A DNA stretch of 64,000 bases from Gnomoniopsis sp. IMI 355080 (taxonomy: Eukaryota; Ascomycota; Sordariomycetes; Diaporthales; Gnomoniaceae): assembly GCA_027946555.1 (NCBI GenBank), contig JAPEVC010000059.1, forward strand, positions 62,001 to 126,000. The letters are read 5' to 3'. Each line of letters starts with the position of its first letter. Position 1 is the first letter of the stretch. Under the pieces are notes generated by a model. It saw only the letters and a list, made by a program, of their open reading frames with translations, did no database searches and was not told the origin of the DNA. Below are positions 47,085-57,503 of the stretch, piece after piece. The translations under genes and the position numbers were made by a program.

Positions 47085-49022
47085 ATGGCGGTCACGCTGC
47101 CATTACTAGGCCACATTTGGGCCCAATTGTTGGTATCCAGCTTTGCATGTGTGAGTTCTACCATGCTACCCTCAGTAAGTTCTCATTGACATACATCTCA
47201 CGCTTCTCTTCTGTACTTAGGGCACTATCTACTTCGTGGGAAGGATAATCTATAATGTATATTTTCATCCGCTCTCGAAATATCCGGGACCAAAACTCGC
47301 TGCCATAACCGATCTTTGGTGGGCCTCCGCTAGGTATGTATGATGGAGCCCACTGTTGCCAATCTTGCAAGTCTGCACTTACATCGGTACATTGGACTGA
47401 TATAGGAATATTTTCCAGTATAACACGGAGGTACCCGTGGATAATCGAAGACGTTCTGAGGAAATACGGTGATGTTGTTCGTATTGCTCCTAATGAGCTC
47501 GTGTTCCTGGAACCACAAGCAGCAAAAGGTCAGTATTGGGAGCACGACATTTGCTTCCTGTTGGTGTATGAGAAACTAAGTTTAAGTGACCACGCTAGAT
47601 ATACACCTTTCTCAGGAAAAGAATCTAGAACTCTTCGTCCAAGTCGGATACGACGCTCTAGACACTGGTGATGGTGGTATTTCGGGAGAAACCAATCCCA
47701 TAAGGCATCGGGAGATAGCCAAAAAGGTGGCCCCAGCCCTCAGTACCCGGAGCTTCAAAGCTAAAGAAGCCACGGTCCATAAGCATCTCGACTTCTTCAT
47801 CCAAAGAATGAAAGAAGTTTGCTCGGTGGGGAAAGGTGCCGAGCTGCAGCAGTGGACAGATTGGCTAGCGTTGGATCTCTCCGCGGACATGACCTATTGT
47901 CTCGACATGGGCCAAATGCGAGATAGTAAGTATAGACAGCCTTCAAGCCTCTTCAAATCTTACTAACACGATATAGTGAAAGACTCTATTCTTCTGAGCT
48001 CAACTTTAAAGTTGAACTTGTTCCTGACTATGAGCCAGATCACCAGGAAGTTCAGCCTGCTCGGCCCTCTGACTTACCTAACCATCCCTCCCTCTGTCTG
48101 GTCTGCAATGCCAAAACTTATCAAGATGAATTCTGAAGATTTCAAGCGGCGCCTCGAGCTCCGAGGTAGAACAGACCACCTGGACTACTTCGAACAGCTC
48201 GCACCGGCCGACGAGCCCGTGCCAACGGACAAGAAACAACTCTATCATTTAGAGAACGTAGCAGCACAATTGCTTATAGCTAGCTGGCAACCTCTAGCGA
48301 ATCAGTTCTACTCATTGATATTTTTCCTTCTCCGGGAACCCGAAGCCTACGCCACGATCATCGAGGAGATACGGGCAGCATTCCAGGACATCAAGGCTAT
48401 TAAAACCGAAAGTGTAGGACCTTTGAAATATCTAAATGCCTGTATACAAGAAAGTCTCCGTCTCCACCCAGAGACAACAGATGGGTTGCCACGCATAAGT
48501 CCCGGAGCTTCTGTAGCAGGGCGATATATTTCCCAAGGGGTGAGTCTCGCATTCCATATACCTTCTGAAGCCGCGGAGTACACGGAAAGAAGCTCAGCAC
48601 TGAGGTTTAAGCAGGTCACTTGCCAAGTTAGCTACTTCGCTGCAACACGAAGCCCACGTTACTTTACCGACCCGCTCAGCTTTCGACCGGAACGGTGGCT
48701 GTCTCCCGACCATCCCAGATTCAACCCGAGGTATCAAGACGATGACCTCAAGGCCTCCAAGCCTTTCAGCCAGGGTCCAAGAGGCTGCTCGGGTGGGGCG
48801 GTAGCCCTCAACGTGATTCGATTATTCATCGCAAAGGTCCTCTGGCAATTCGATCTCGAGGCGGCGCCGGGTCAGAAGGGACTGTCCTTTGACAATGATT
48901 TCAAGTTTGGCACCTTTTGGGAGAGGCCACAATTTTGGGTTCACTTCAAATCGAGAGAAAGATCCGAGACGGAAGTCTGCGTAGAAGAGGCTCAAGAAAG
49001 GCTGCGAGCTCCCTTCGAATGA
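47085..49022 (+). CDS. Cytochrome P450 monooxygenase
   Basis: Six exons (47085-47174, 47221-47333, 47419-47528, 47599-47925, 47977-48539, 48615-49022) join in phase to 536 aa. The N-terminal membrane anchor is followed by FHPLSKYPGPKLAAI. The ExxR motif is in QESLRLHPE, the PERF-like motif in FRPERW, and the heme loop FSQGPRGCSGG places the ligand at Cys459. The I-helix reads LLIASWQPLANQF, without the usual acidic-Thr pair. The last intron (75 nt) has no stop in frame; I remove it because GRYISQGVTCQVSYFAATRS then matches the family, while the retained version carries 25 unrelated residues. It would act at the ER with a P450 reductase. The reaction is unknown. Confidence 0.92.
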
Positions 49023-49698
49023 CAGGTCTAAAGCCCTGGAGATACTTGTCCCAGCCGCTGCACTCCCCAGGCGAATAAAGCAAGTCTTTGGCGTGGGCAA
49101 ATTTGGCAAGTCGAGGTACAAGAGAAAGTGTCAATAATACGTGGAGGATACTTGGCTCAGTGGCGCCCGCGCACGACCGTCACTTAGTCGGATATAATTA
49201 TACACACTGCTCGTCATGTTTTCTCTCAATATTGGATGATCTACGAATTCCCTCCGGCTTGCAAGGTCGCCGCGTATCAATAAATCGGCCTACCCAGGTA
49301 GATTCTAGATGTTTTCCGGTGCCCATTCCTCAACGCTAGTCTCCGTCAATTCTCTTTCTCTTTTCCTTCATCATTAGCGCCTTGCCTCTGTTCTCCTGTT
49401 TCCATGTCCACTTTCTACCTACCTAGCTAGGTAGGTAAGTAGGTATATGCCTGCCCAGGACATATGTGAAATCGAGGTAAATCGTTGAATTTTCAGTGTC
49501 TAGTAATGTTGAAAATGGAATGAAGGGCAATGATCATTTCACACGAAACTATTAAAACAATCTTATTCTATTGCGTCAATTGCTTATGGTAAAAGGGAAC
49601 AGATGCTGTAACAAAACAAAATCATCAAATCCATTCTCTTGTTATGTGGCCACCGATCATCTTCATAGGCCGCCTTGCTTGGGCTGAGTAACATTTCT
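49023..49698. other. Convergent 3' intergenic region
   Basis: The P450 (plus) and ankyrin (minus) genes converge here. The region includes CTACCTACCTAGCTAGGTAGGT-type palindromic words near 49415-49440 and AT-rich DNA after 49480. Confidence 0.55.
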
Positions 49699-50486
49699 CT
49701 AGCCTGAAGCACGGTCAATATGTTTTTGGAGTGCATCAATGACATCCTGCCGTTGGTGGATTTGGGCGGTCTTCAAGGCGGTCACACCAGACCAGCTTGG
49801 AGCTGACGCGTCAGCCCCGTACGCGAGGAGACACTGTACGGCTTCGAGGCTACCATATTTGACCGCGCGATGCAGAGGCGTGCCGGTAAAGGAAGCTCGC
49901 GGCCGACCGAGCTCCCTGGGGTCCACTTCCATCTCGTTGACATCTGCTCCATTATCCAGGAGGCTGGCAAGAACCTCGACCCTGGAGGGATCCGGCTGGA
50001 AGTCGCCTCGGTCGATTTCAGTGGCACTTGTGGTGGCGGCTGCGTGTAGGGCTGGTATCCCTTTCGTCCTCGCGCCGTGTTCAACAAGCAGCCTTACGAC
50101 AGAAGGCGTAGAGCTTGCCGCTGCAAGTGTCAGAAAATCTACTTTTTGACCAAGTTTTGGTTCCATATTCGGATCGGCGCCGTGGTCCAGTAACCATCGC
50201 ACACAGGTCTCGTGCCCTAATGCCAGTGTGAACAAATATCAGCTTAATCGCATGTTCATTAAACTGTTCAACATCGGTCTTACTTCAGAGGCGTGGAACC
50301 ATTATAGAAACCGTTTAAATTTCCATCCTCCTGAAGCCAGACATCAAAGAATTCGGAGCCTCTATTCGTCCATGTTTCGAACATGACCTCCAGCACGCGA
50401 GCCGTCATGGGACTGCCCTCCTGCAGAAGTGACGAGAATGAGGCGAGTTGCCCGTTCTTCACGGCTATCCAAAGCTCACGATCCAT
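49699..50486 (-). CDS. Ankyrin-repeat protein, exon junction unresolved
   Basis: Two coding blocks are clear. The upstream block (about 50280-50486, starting MDRELWIAVKNGQLASF) ends GFYNGSTPL. The downstream block (49699 to about 50225) begins LALGHETCVRWLLDHGADPN and carries three or four ankyrin repeats (VVRLLVEHGAR, VLASLLDNGADVN, GTPLHRAVKYGSLEAVQCLL). A clear donor (AA|GTAAGA, 50284) and acceptor (GCATTAG, ending about 50215) exist, but they join out of phase by one base. Only the weaker donor G|GTTCCA keeps phase, and it removes STPL. Either that donor is used or the gene carries a one-base lesion. Start could also be an upstream Met at 50582. Ankyrin repeats mediate protein binding; function unknown. 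Confidence 0.6.
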
Positions 50487-50775
50487 AAGATACTCATTTG
50501 TAACGGGGGTCAGAATAGTTGTAGTTCTACGAGCAGTGCGTGAGCTATCTAGGAGAGCTACGCCGTACAAGTGTGCAGGCACAGCAGGGCCGTGACCCTG
50601 ACCCTTGACATGGGTGCAGGATAGGGGGCCAGTGCCGTGACATTAGTGTACTATCCCGATGCTTACCCTATCCCATTACCAACCGCATGTTCTGTCACTC
50701 TACAATTTTACCAAACATAGTCACGCATACTCGTACATTCAATTTAGTACAAACGCAACCCGTCATTCATGAGCT
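50487..50775. promoter_or_regulatory. Short divergent promoter of ankyrin and HET genes
   Basis: Only about 290 bp separate the ankyrin start (minus, 50486) and the HET start (plus, 50776), so the two are probably co-regulated from one region. Confidence 0.45.
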
Positions 50776-52786
50776 ATGCCGGGAGAGCAAGCCGAGCTGG
50801 AAGCCAAACTCGGGCGCTGGCCTCGGCGGTTGCTTCATGTTCCCACAATGACATCTTACTGCTGGCAGCCGGGTAACGTCTATGGAACATTGGTAGCGCC
50901 ACAATACAATGCAATCACATACACCTGGGGCCGGTGGAAGCTGTCGGAGTCCAGTATGTCGCCTCACGTCCAGCCTCTGCATATCCGTGGCATAGACTGG
51001 AGTGTTCCGCGCATAAAGCCAGAGCACTTCAGTAGGGATGACTTTATGGCTGTGATCAAGAGTGTTGTGGATTTTCCGCAAGGGCAGGACACGTCGAGTC
51101 CGAAGACAATGGGTACACCTGGCGTTGAGTTTTTGTGGCTGGACGTTGCATGCATCGACCAACGACCGCAATCGCCAGATGGGGCAGCCGAGGTAGGAAG
51201 ACAAGCTGAAATCTTCCGTGGAGCGAAACGTGTGTTTTCATGGCTTACTACGTTTTGCAAAACGGATTTGGATGACATCCTGTCCAACATTTCGATCCCC
51301 AGCCCTCTGACGCCCACTCAAGACGCTCAGTTACCACGGGCACTGGGCTTGATCCAGAAGAGCCTTGCGATATTAGTGAAGGACCCATGGTTTTCATCTC
51401 TTTGGACCTTACAAGAAGCCTTCCTTCGACAAGATGCCATATTCATCGCGCGCGATGGCCGTCTTCCACCCAAGGCGCATTCATCGTCTTTCGGAAACAA
51501 GCTCTGGTATCCGTTTTGCGTACAAGGTCTCGAATTTACTTGCAGGAACCTGGTCCACTTCATCAACGAACAAGTCTGGGATCCCGATTCCGAGACGACG
51601 GTGGAAGCCTCGGCCGAGCATCAAGCATTGACGAGGCGGATTGGCCTCTCACCCGGATGGCAGAGCGGCAACCCCTTGGCGGCGTTCGTTGCATCGGGCC
51701 AGAGGAAGACGTCTTGCGAAGCGGATCGCGTGTACGGAATCCAGCAAGTTTTTGGATTCCGCCTTGGCTCAACGGCTTTGGAGGCACCCCAGCGTGCCTT
51801 CTCACGGCTAGAACTCGAAGTGGAGCTTGGCCAGCAAATCATTGCCAAATTTCCATTGATGAGCCAGCTGTATGTGACGACAAAGCCGGTGGAGTTTGGC
51901 CACAACTGGCGCATCAGTCCAGATTCGATTACTTATGTGGGCGTTCTAGACCTTGAATGGAATAGGAATCTAAATGTGAGTTTGAACTGCTCTCCTCCAA
52001 CCTCTTGGTGGACAAAATAATGATAGATAATGTGTGGCAGGAAAGCACTGAGGCCGATCTAAGCGATTCCCAGACGATGGAAACTGTGCATGGCAACCAA
52101 AGGGATAAAGATGCGCTCATACAGGAAGCTAGGTGAGCCTGAAAGCACACTGAACACTTCAATTTCCGTCATCTCATGCACGGTTTAGACAATCAGAGCA
52201 GGTCCCTACTGATCTCTGTACAATTGGAACGAGGTTAGTAGATGACAACACATGGGGACACTTCAAGGGAAAGACAATACGCTTCAACTCTCTTTTCGCC
52301 TGCACAGAAGCTTTAACAGCAGAGCTCCGAGATGCGGCCAGCCAGGACGACCCTGAGGGAAGTGACGAAGCTGAAGAGCCAATGAGTCTCCTGATACTTG
52401 AACTTGATAATTCAGACTTTACCGCTGAATGGCCCAATGGCTGGAAGGGAACGGACGACTGGGTCGATGAGGGTGAAGGCTGCAAGTGGCTAGCCAACAA
52501 CTTTCCAGAGGACGATCTCATTGTGCTTGGACTATCTTCGTTCACGACTCGAGCTTTTGGCCTTATTCTGTTACGCGATCATGCGTACTCAGCAAAAGGA
52601 TCTGTGACATACTGGCGGCGCTTGGGCTATTGTGAGTGGTGGATGACCAACTTACTGAACGATCAGCAATTGCGCCCTGGATCGTGTCTTGAAGAGGGCA
52701 TGATAGAGGCCTGGGAGGGCAAATATGGCCCATGTCTTCGGGTGCAGAGTAGTGACTGGGTGGAAATAGAAGGGCTTTTTGGGTAA
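50776..52786 (+). CDS. HET-domain (heterokaryon incompatibility) protein
   Basis: Three exons (50776-51975, 52041-52132, 52189-52786) join in phase to 629 aa. The HET domain covers about residues 40-220. Its three conserved blocks are visible: NAITYTWGRW, then VEFLWLDVACIDQ followed by EVGRQAEIFRGAKRVFSWL, and PWFSSLWTLQEAFL. A C-terminal region follows (SCEADRVYGIQQVFGFRLG is typical of HET proteins), then about 230 residues of unknown role. HET proteins trigger cell death when genetically different hyphae fuse; the domain is distantly related to TIR. This one has no NACHT or WD40 repeats attached. It is divergent from an ankyrin gene. All key blocks are intact. Confidence 0.9.
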
Positions 52787-53532
52787 ATCTGGGCTCAAGG
52801 AAAAATGACAAGTGCGTCCAAGTCTTTCTCCCACGCCGTATCTTGGGCGAGAATTGTCGTTGATAAACAAGACAGCGCTAGAGGGACAGCCCCAGAGAAA
52901 TTCGAATTTCAAATCTCTCCCACGCTTTCTGCCTCTGCCCTGCGTGTGTCCCTTCCACTCCAACAGACTCATTTGTGCGTCATAGTAAATCTTGTTCTCA
53001 ACGGTGAAAATCTCTTCGTCGAGATTAACGAGTTGAGAAGGCCTTTCATTGACCGAGCCCCTTCTTGCAATGTCTTGACAATCGATTTGTGATAGGGCCG
53101 CGATCCATCGCTAATGTGATTTCCTTAGTCTTTCCCTGACCGAATCGATTGTGCTTTTGACCCGTGGACGCGCAAGCTCCGTTTCGATAGCAGTCGCGTA
53201 CACGAGGTGTAGACACGAGCCCGCAGGTGTGATTGAGTGTCGATACCTTGGATCAGAAGCATAAAAATCTTTGTGAATTGCATATTGAATGATCAGGTGA
53301 GCCTCTGGGTCAATAGTTGAAAATGTGACAATGGTTTAGACCCCAGCGGCCTCCGGTACGTCGCACATTCCCTCATTAGTCTTAGGACTGCCAGTGGACC
53401 ACTATGATTCTTTTTACTCACCTCGCGCCATATGTCCCTGAAAGTGGTCAAGCATGACAATAGAACAAGGGTGGGAATTCCACGGGACCTGTCAAGAGGA
53501 GGGCTTTTGGATGCTATTCTGAATAAGAAGAG
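52787..53532. other. Convergent 3' intergenic region
   Basis: The HET gene (plus) and SET gene (minus) converge. Short frames (for example 52805-53092) have no recognisable product. Confidence 0.55.
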
Positions 53533-55009
53533 TTACATCGGTGAGCTGATGGCAACCTCGCCTACTTCATTGATGACAGCTTCCTCTGGACCAAGAATCA
53601 ATTCTTCCCGGAGCCGGCCTTCATCCCCAGCCTGTTGATTCTTTGCCCGCCCCTCTGCTTCATCCTGAGTTTCTTGATTCTTTGCCTGCTCATCTTCCAG
53701 TTTCATTGCCTGACTGTAACCATCACCGAACTGCTCAGCTATGGCGAGCTGGCTATACTTGGTGGCCAAAGAGTCCAGTCCGTTTATCTCAGCAGCCATC
53801 TTTACTTGATAGTAGGCTGAAGCCATTGCATGCCCAGTGACTTCCTCTTCCTGGTGGAGAAGCGCAAACTCTATAGCCAGGTCCAAACCACAATGCGTGT
53901 CATTCGCGTTCCATGAGTTCTCGCAAGTGTATGAAATGTCTCTGATGCGTTCGATACGCCGGTCCGACTGATCAATTTCTGTCAAGGGAAGACTACAGTG
54001 AGAGCAGGTGCACTTGAAGCCCCACCCGCTCTGCAGCTCATGGACCCGTTCATATCGCGGTCGTATGGTGTTCACGTCTATCCCGGGGACATCAGTATTT
54101 AGCAAGTGCTGCCGCGAGAACATTGACGGATGACGCTCAATCGACCTACATGAGATGGTGAGCTCCTCGCCAGGATGGATGGTACGAGTGGCGGACAGAG
54201 ACTGACTGAGCGTCTCATTGTCAAATGAATAGGCGACACTACAATAATGGTTAGTGGCCTAAGCAATTCAGCCGTAGATAGCAGACTAACTTGGGACGGC
54301 AAGCGTGGTTGAAGCGCTTCTCAATTGTTAGCGTTCGGCCGGGGGATGTGCGATGAGTGATAAAGGGCGTACTTACAGAGACTTCTGGAAAGTTCGCAGT
54401 GCTTCCTCCGGGCAGTCCTCCAAATGAGCTGAACATGAATGAATTGGTGACCATGATGTCACTTGCATGGTGTCCACCCCATTGTCTATGCTGTGAAAGA
54501 AACATCGTCTGCTGCTCTTTACTCATGCGCTCAACAGCAACATCCCGAAGCTGTCCTAGGACCTCTGGATCAAGAGCGTGAGCGCTGTCGTGCTCCACAA
54601 TCAGAGGGGTTGAGGACATGATGGTTTCGCCCTTTGCAAAGGTACGGTCAGCCACCAAACCCATCCCCTTCCCAGGTACCAGGGCTTCTCGGAAACCCTC
54701 TGCTCGGTTGAGGCCATCCAGATTGCTGGGTTTTGTAAATAGCTCGATCCAATCAATGTCTGCAACTTCTTTTGAATCCGCGAGGATGGAAACTCCTCGC
54801 CCGTTCTTGAAATTACTGTTTGTGAATATACAAACCTCAGAGTTGTCCGATTTGACACATTCTGGTTGGTGTGTCCAGGTGCTCGTGAGAGTGCCAATTG
54901 GGATGTCAAAATTTCCATATACGGGATCAGCAATGCTGCTGGCATTGGCTTTGTGATCTCGAGCTAGAGCAAGTAGCGGGAGCGACAACAGACAAGTAAT
55001 AGAGAACAT
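53533..55009 (-). CDS. SET-domain protein with N-terminal signal peptide
   Basis: Three exons (54377-55009, 54291-54319, 53533-54238) join in phase to 455 aa; exon 2 is 29 nt and encodes most of KRFNHACRPN. The N-terminus MFSITCLLSLPLLALA looks like a secretion signal. The split SET domain starts at VPGKGMGLVADRTFAKGE (about residue 110) and resumes with RFNHACRPNVAYSF and IHPGEELTIS. A cysteine cluster (GWGFKCTCSHC) resembling a post-SET motif follows, and the C-terminus is Glu/Gln-rich. SET domains transfer methyl groups from S-adenosylmethionine to lysine. A signal peptide on such an enzyme is unusual by general expectation, though SET proteins of this layout occur in fungi. The target is unknown. 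Confidence 0.85.
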
Positions 55010-55639
55010 TGTGAAGAACTGGATATAGAATTGGAAGTGTTGAGGTTTGTGATATCGTCCAAAATGCAGCTGAAATGTCTGCCTGTTAAGTATGAACGAT
55101 CAAAGTATGAACGTTGATCACAAGCTCTATCCGCCTCATCTGAAAATAATCACTAAATAGCTGTATATTAGATCCGCCTCATTTAGAATTAATCACTCAA
55201 CAGCTATGCATTAAACTTTCTATGCTTAAGGTTCACGCCCTAAACTTATTAAAACTCGCTGCTGTAGCCTTCAATGTGCATGATTCAGTTGGAATTCCAT
55301 GCCAATACTCCAAGGAAGTAGTCAAAAGTCAACTTTTAGGAAATGCCCAAAAGGCTTAGCGGAAAATTGACGAGATTCAGCAAACCGCTGTTACCACCAA
55401 TTTACGTTGCAACTGGAATTTCGTCCAGTTGCTCTCGCCATCCCACCCGAATTATCCGCGTCAACCAGGCTCTTCAAATCTGGTTCACCAATAGTAAGTC
55501 GAGTTGTACCCAATCGAACGGACTGTTGTATTGTGGGTATGAAAGAACAATTGTTTTAAGTGATCTGTATTCTAACTCAAACTATACTCCCTCTCTTCCT
55601 TTACCATGTCGATCAAGTACCTAGGTAGCTCATACAACA
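55010..55639. other. Intergenic region
   Basis: 630 bp of AT-rich DNA between two minus-strand genes, with a near-duplicate pair TCCGCCTCAT (55131-55140 and 55172-55181) and a TACCTAGGTA word near 55617-55626. No gene is visible. Confidence 0.5.
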
Positions 55640-56407
55640 TCACCCCCGGTGCTGAGGAAGTCGTTCTTGAGCAAAAGACATGAAACCATTTGGAGCACCA
55701 GGCGGAGCTTCTCCTACGGCCCAAGGGTTTGAAAGGTCGTGTGCCTTCGCAACATCGCTTTTGAGACGGTACACGCTGTCTTGTGGCGGATCGACATCTA
55801 ACAGGGTGCCTGGGCCTTCCTCCCATTCTCCTGGCTCGGCCAGCACGTAAACAGTCTTTTCGGCACCTTCATCTTCACCATCATCATTGAAGTTGAGGGG
55901 TGGATATTCTGCATGAGGATCATATGGGTTTCCTTCGAAAACCATTGAGATGTCTTCGGCAAGTGAAGAATTGGCCACGTTGTAATTGGTCTTTGAAATA
56001 ATCAAAATTTGTGCAACCAACTTCAGACAGAAACTTACCCAGCAGGATGGAAGAGTACGAATTTTCATTCTCAGCATCATAAGGATTCGCTTGTCGTCTC
56101 CCTGGACTACCTCGAGTCCATCGCTAGATCCATCATGCCATCCTCCCACATAAGTGACCTCGCCCCTTTCTTCTATGTTCTGGTCAATCAGAACGAAATC
56201 GCCAGTCTTGGGGTTTTCGCGGTCTAGGATTTCGCGGATTTCCTCGGCGGATAGTCCGTGAAAGCGTTCCTCTACCTTGATGATAAGAGCACCGCAACCA
56301 CGAGTACCGGTTTCGAAAATTTCGCAAGCTTTGGCCCGTATTGCTTCTGGCACAGCATAGTTCGCATAGGCTAGAAGAGCTATCGGGTCTGCCTTTAGAA
56401 TTTGCAT
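55640..56407 (-). CDS. Unknown protein, acidic, probably two exons
   Basis: A frame of 255 codons from MQILKADPIALLAYANYAV. A 48-nt stretch (55991-56038) has intron borders (GTAAGT donor, TTCAAAG acceptor) and encodes a hydrophobic run (LKLVAQILIISK) out of keeping with the rest. If it is removed the protein has 239 aa and the frame is kept. The first half (FHGLSAEEIREI, GDFVLIDQNIEERGEVTYVGG) and NVANSSLAEDISM faintly recall DUF6924-type proteins, which is a weak impression only. The C-terminal half is acidic and Pro/Gly-rich. No signal peptide. Confidence 0.6.
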   Translation of the reverse strand: MQILKADPIALLAYANYAVPEAIRAKACEIFETGTRGCGALIIKVEERFHGLSAEEIREILDRENPKTGDFVLIDQNIEERGEVTYVGGWHDGSSDGLEVVQGDDKRILMMLRMKIRTLPSCWVSFCLKLVAQILIISKTNYNVANSSLAEDISMVFEGNPYDPHAEYPPLNFNDDGEDEGAEKTVYVLAEPGEWEEGPGTLLDVDPPQDSVYRLKSDVAKAHDLSNPWAVGEAPPGAPNGFMSFAQERLPQHRG

Positions 56408-57503
56408 GATTGATGTAAACGATTGAAGGATGTAAATTGTAAAAGGTTATTTCCTGAATGAAATGACCTCTGCTATATATATACCTAGGTAGTGTCCTTC
56501 TTAAACTTGGTTACGTTCACCCGCGTATCAAATTCGCCAAGAAATACCTATCTTATATGACGTAAAACAATCAATGTGACATTTATAGATAAAATAAATG
56601 ACGCTTTACACTTACTAACCTATAGGAGGATATTGGGAGAGGGACATGGCATATCTGGCTAGATAGTACAGCCCTACTTTTATAAGTTATATTGGCTTGA
56701 CATGCTATATTTGGAAGCGGGTTCCGATTGGCTAATAAACGCCGCCTTCAAATATGGCCCGTGCGTATTGAATCATTTGAGACTCTTTGATATCCGAAAA
56801 ACAGTGTGTGATTTGCGTATTTAAGTGCACTAATCATATATTTGCTTTGAATTGTAAGGTGCCAAGGTGTGAATATCTAATATCGAGTAATTTGACTTTC
56901 CTCTCCGCTGTGCCCCCTCACCCTCAGGGCCCCCCGATGAAGTGCTCGTAATATTAGTGGATTCTTGAGCGTTTATCCTTCCTACTGTGCCCTTGTGCTT
57001 GGATGTTTCTGGGAAATTTTGCGGGTTGCAGCTGGGAATACTTCTCCTTAGTAGTCGGAGCCAAGAGCCTAGAGCCTCCGGAGCCCTGAGTTTGAGGGAT
57101 TATATAGAAGCTGTAAACACAGTGAGCATTGTTTCCAATATTAATGAAGTAGTTTTAATAACAAAAGCTTTACAGCATGCTTGGTAACACAGCACAACTG
57201 GTATTAAAGCAATGTAGCGGATAATACATTATATGACTGTCAGATAAGTGAGAATTTATATCACTCATCATTGCTAATATTGCATCACCGGAAACGCATA
57301 TAATTCGGCTATTCTGGAACGAAGAAGTATTGATACTAACTCAAAGCTTAGTAGCTTGTTGAACGGTCTCACACGAGCCTCCCAAATCAGACTGCAAGAT
57401 GCTGATACCCCCCCTTCCTTATATCGAAAGAGAAATAGCTACAAGAAACAGAAGCGAGGACTCTGAGTGCAAAGGGCAATAGCCAAGTGAGTCTAGGGTA
57501 CTA
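56408..57503. other. AT-rich intergenic region
   Basis: 1.1 kb, visibly AT-rich, with a TATATATATACCTAGGTAGT stretch near 56474-56494 and no supportable coding frame or RNA gene. Confidence 0.5.

Noticed and set aside
54099..54302. Possible third intron in the SET gene
   Set aside because: The frame reads straight through this place (ISCRSIERHPSMFSRQHLL) without stop, and removing the candidate intron is not needed for the domain.
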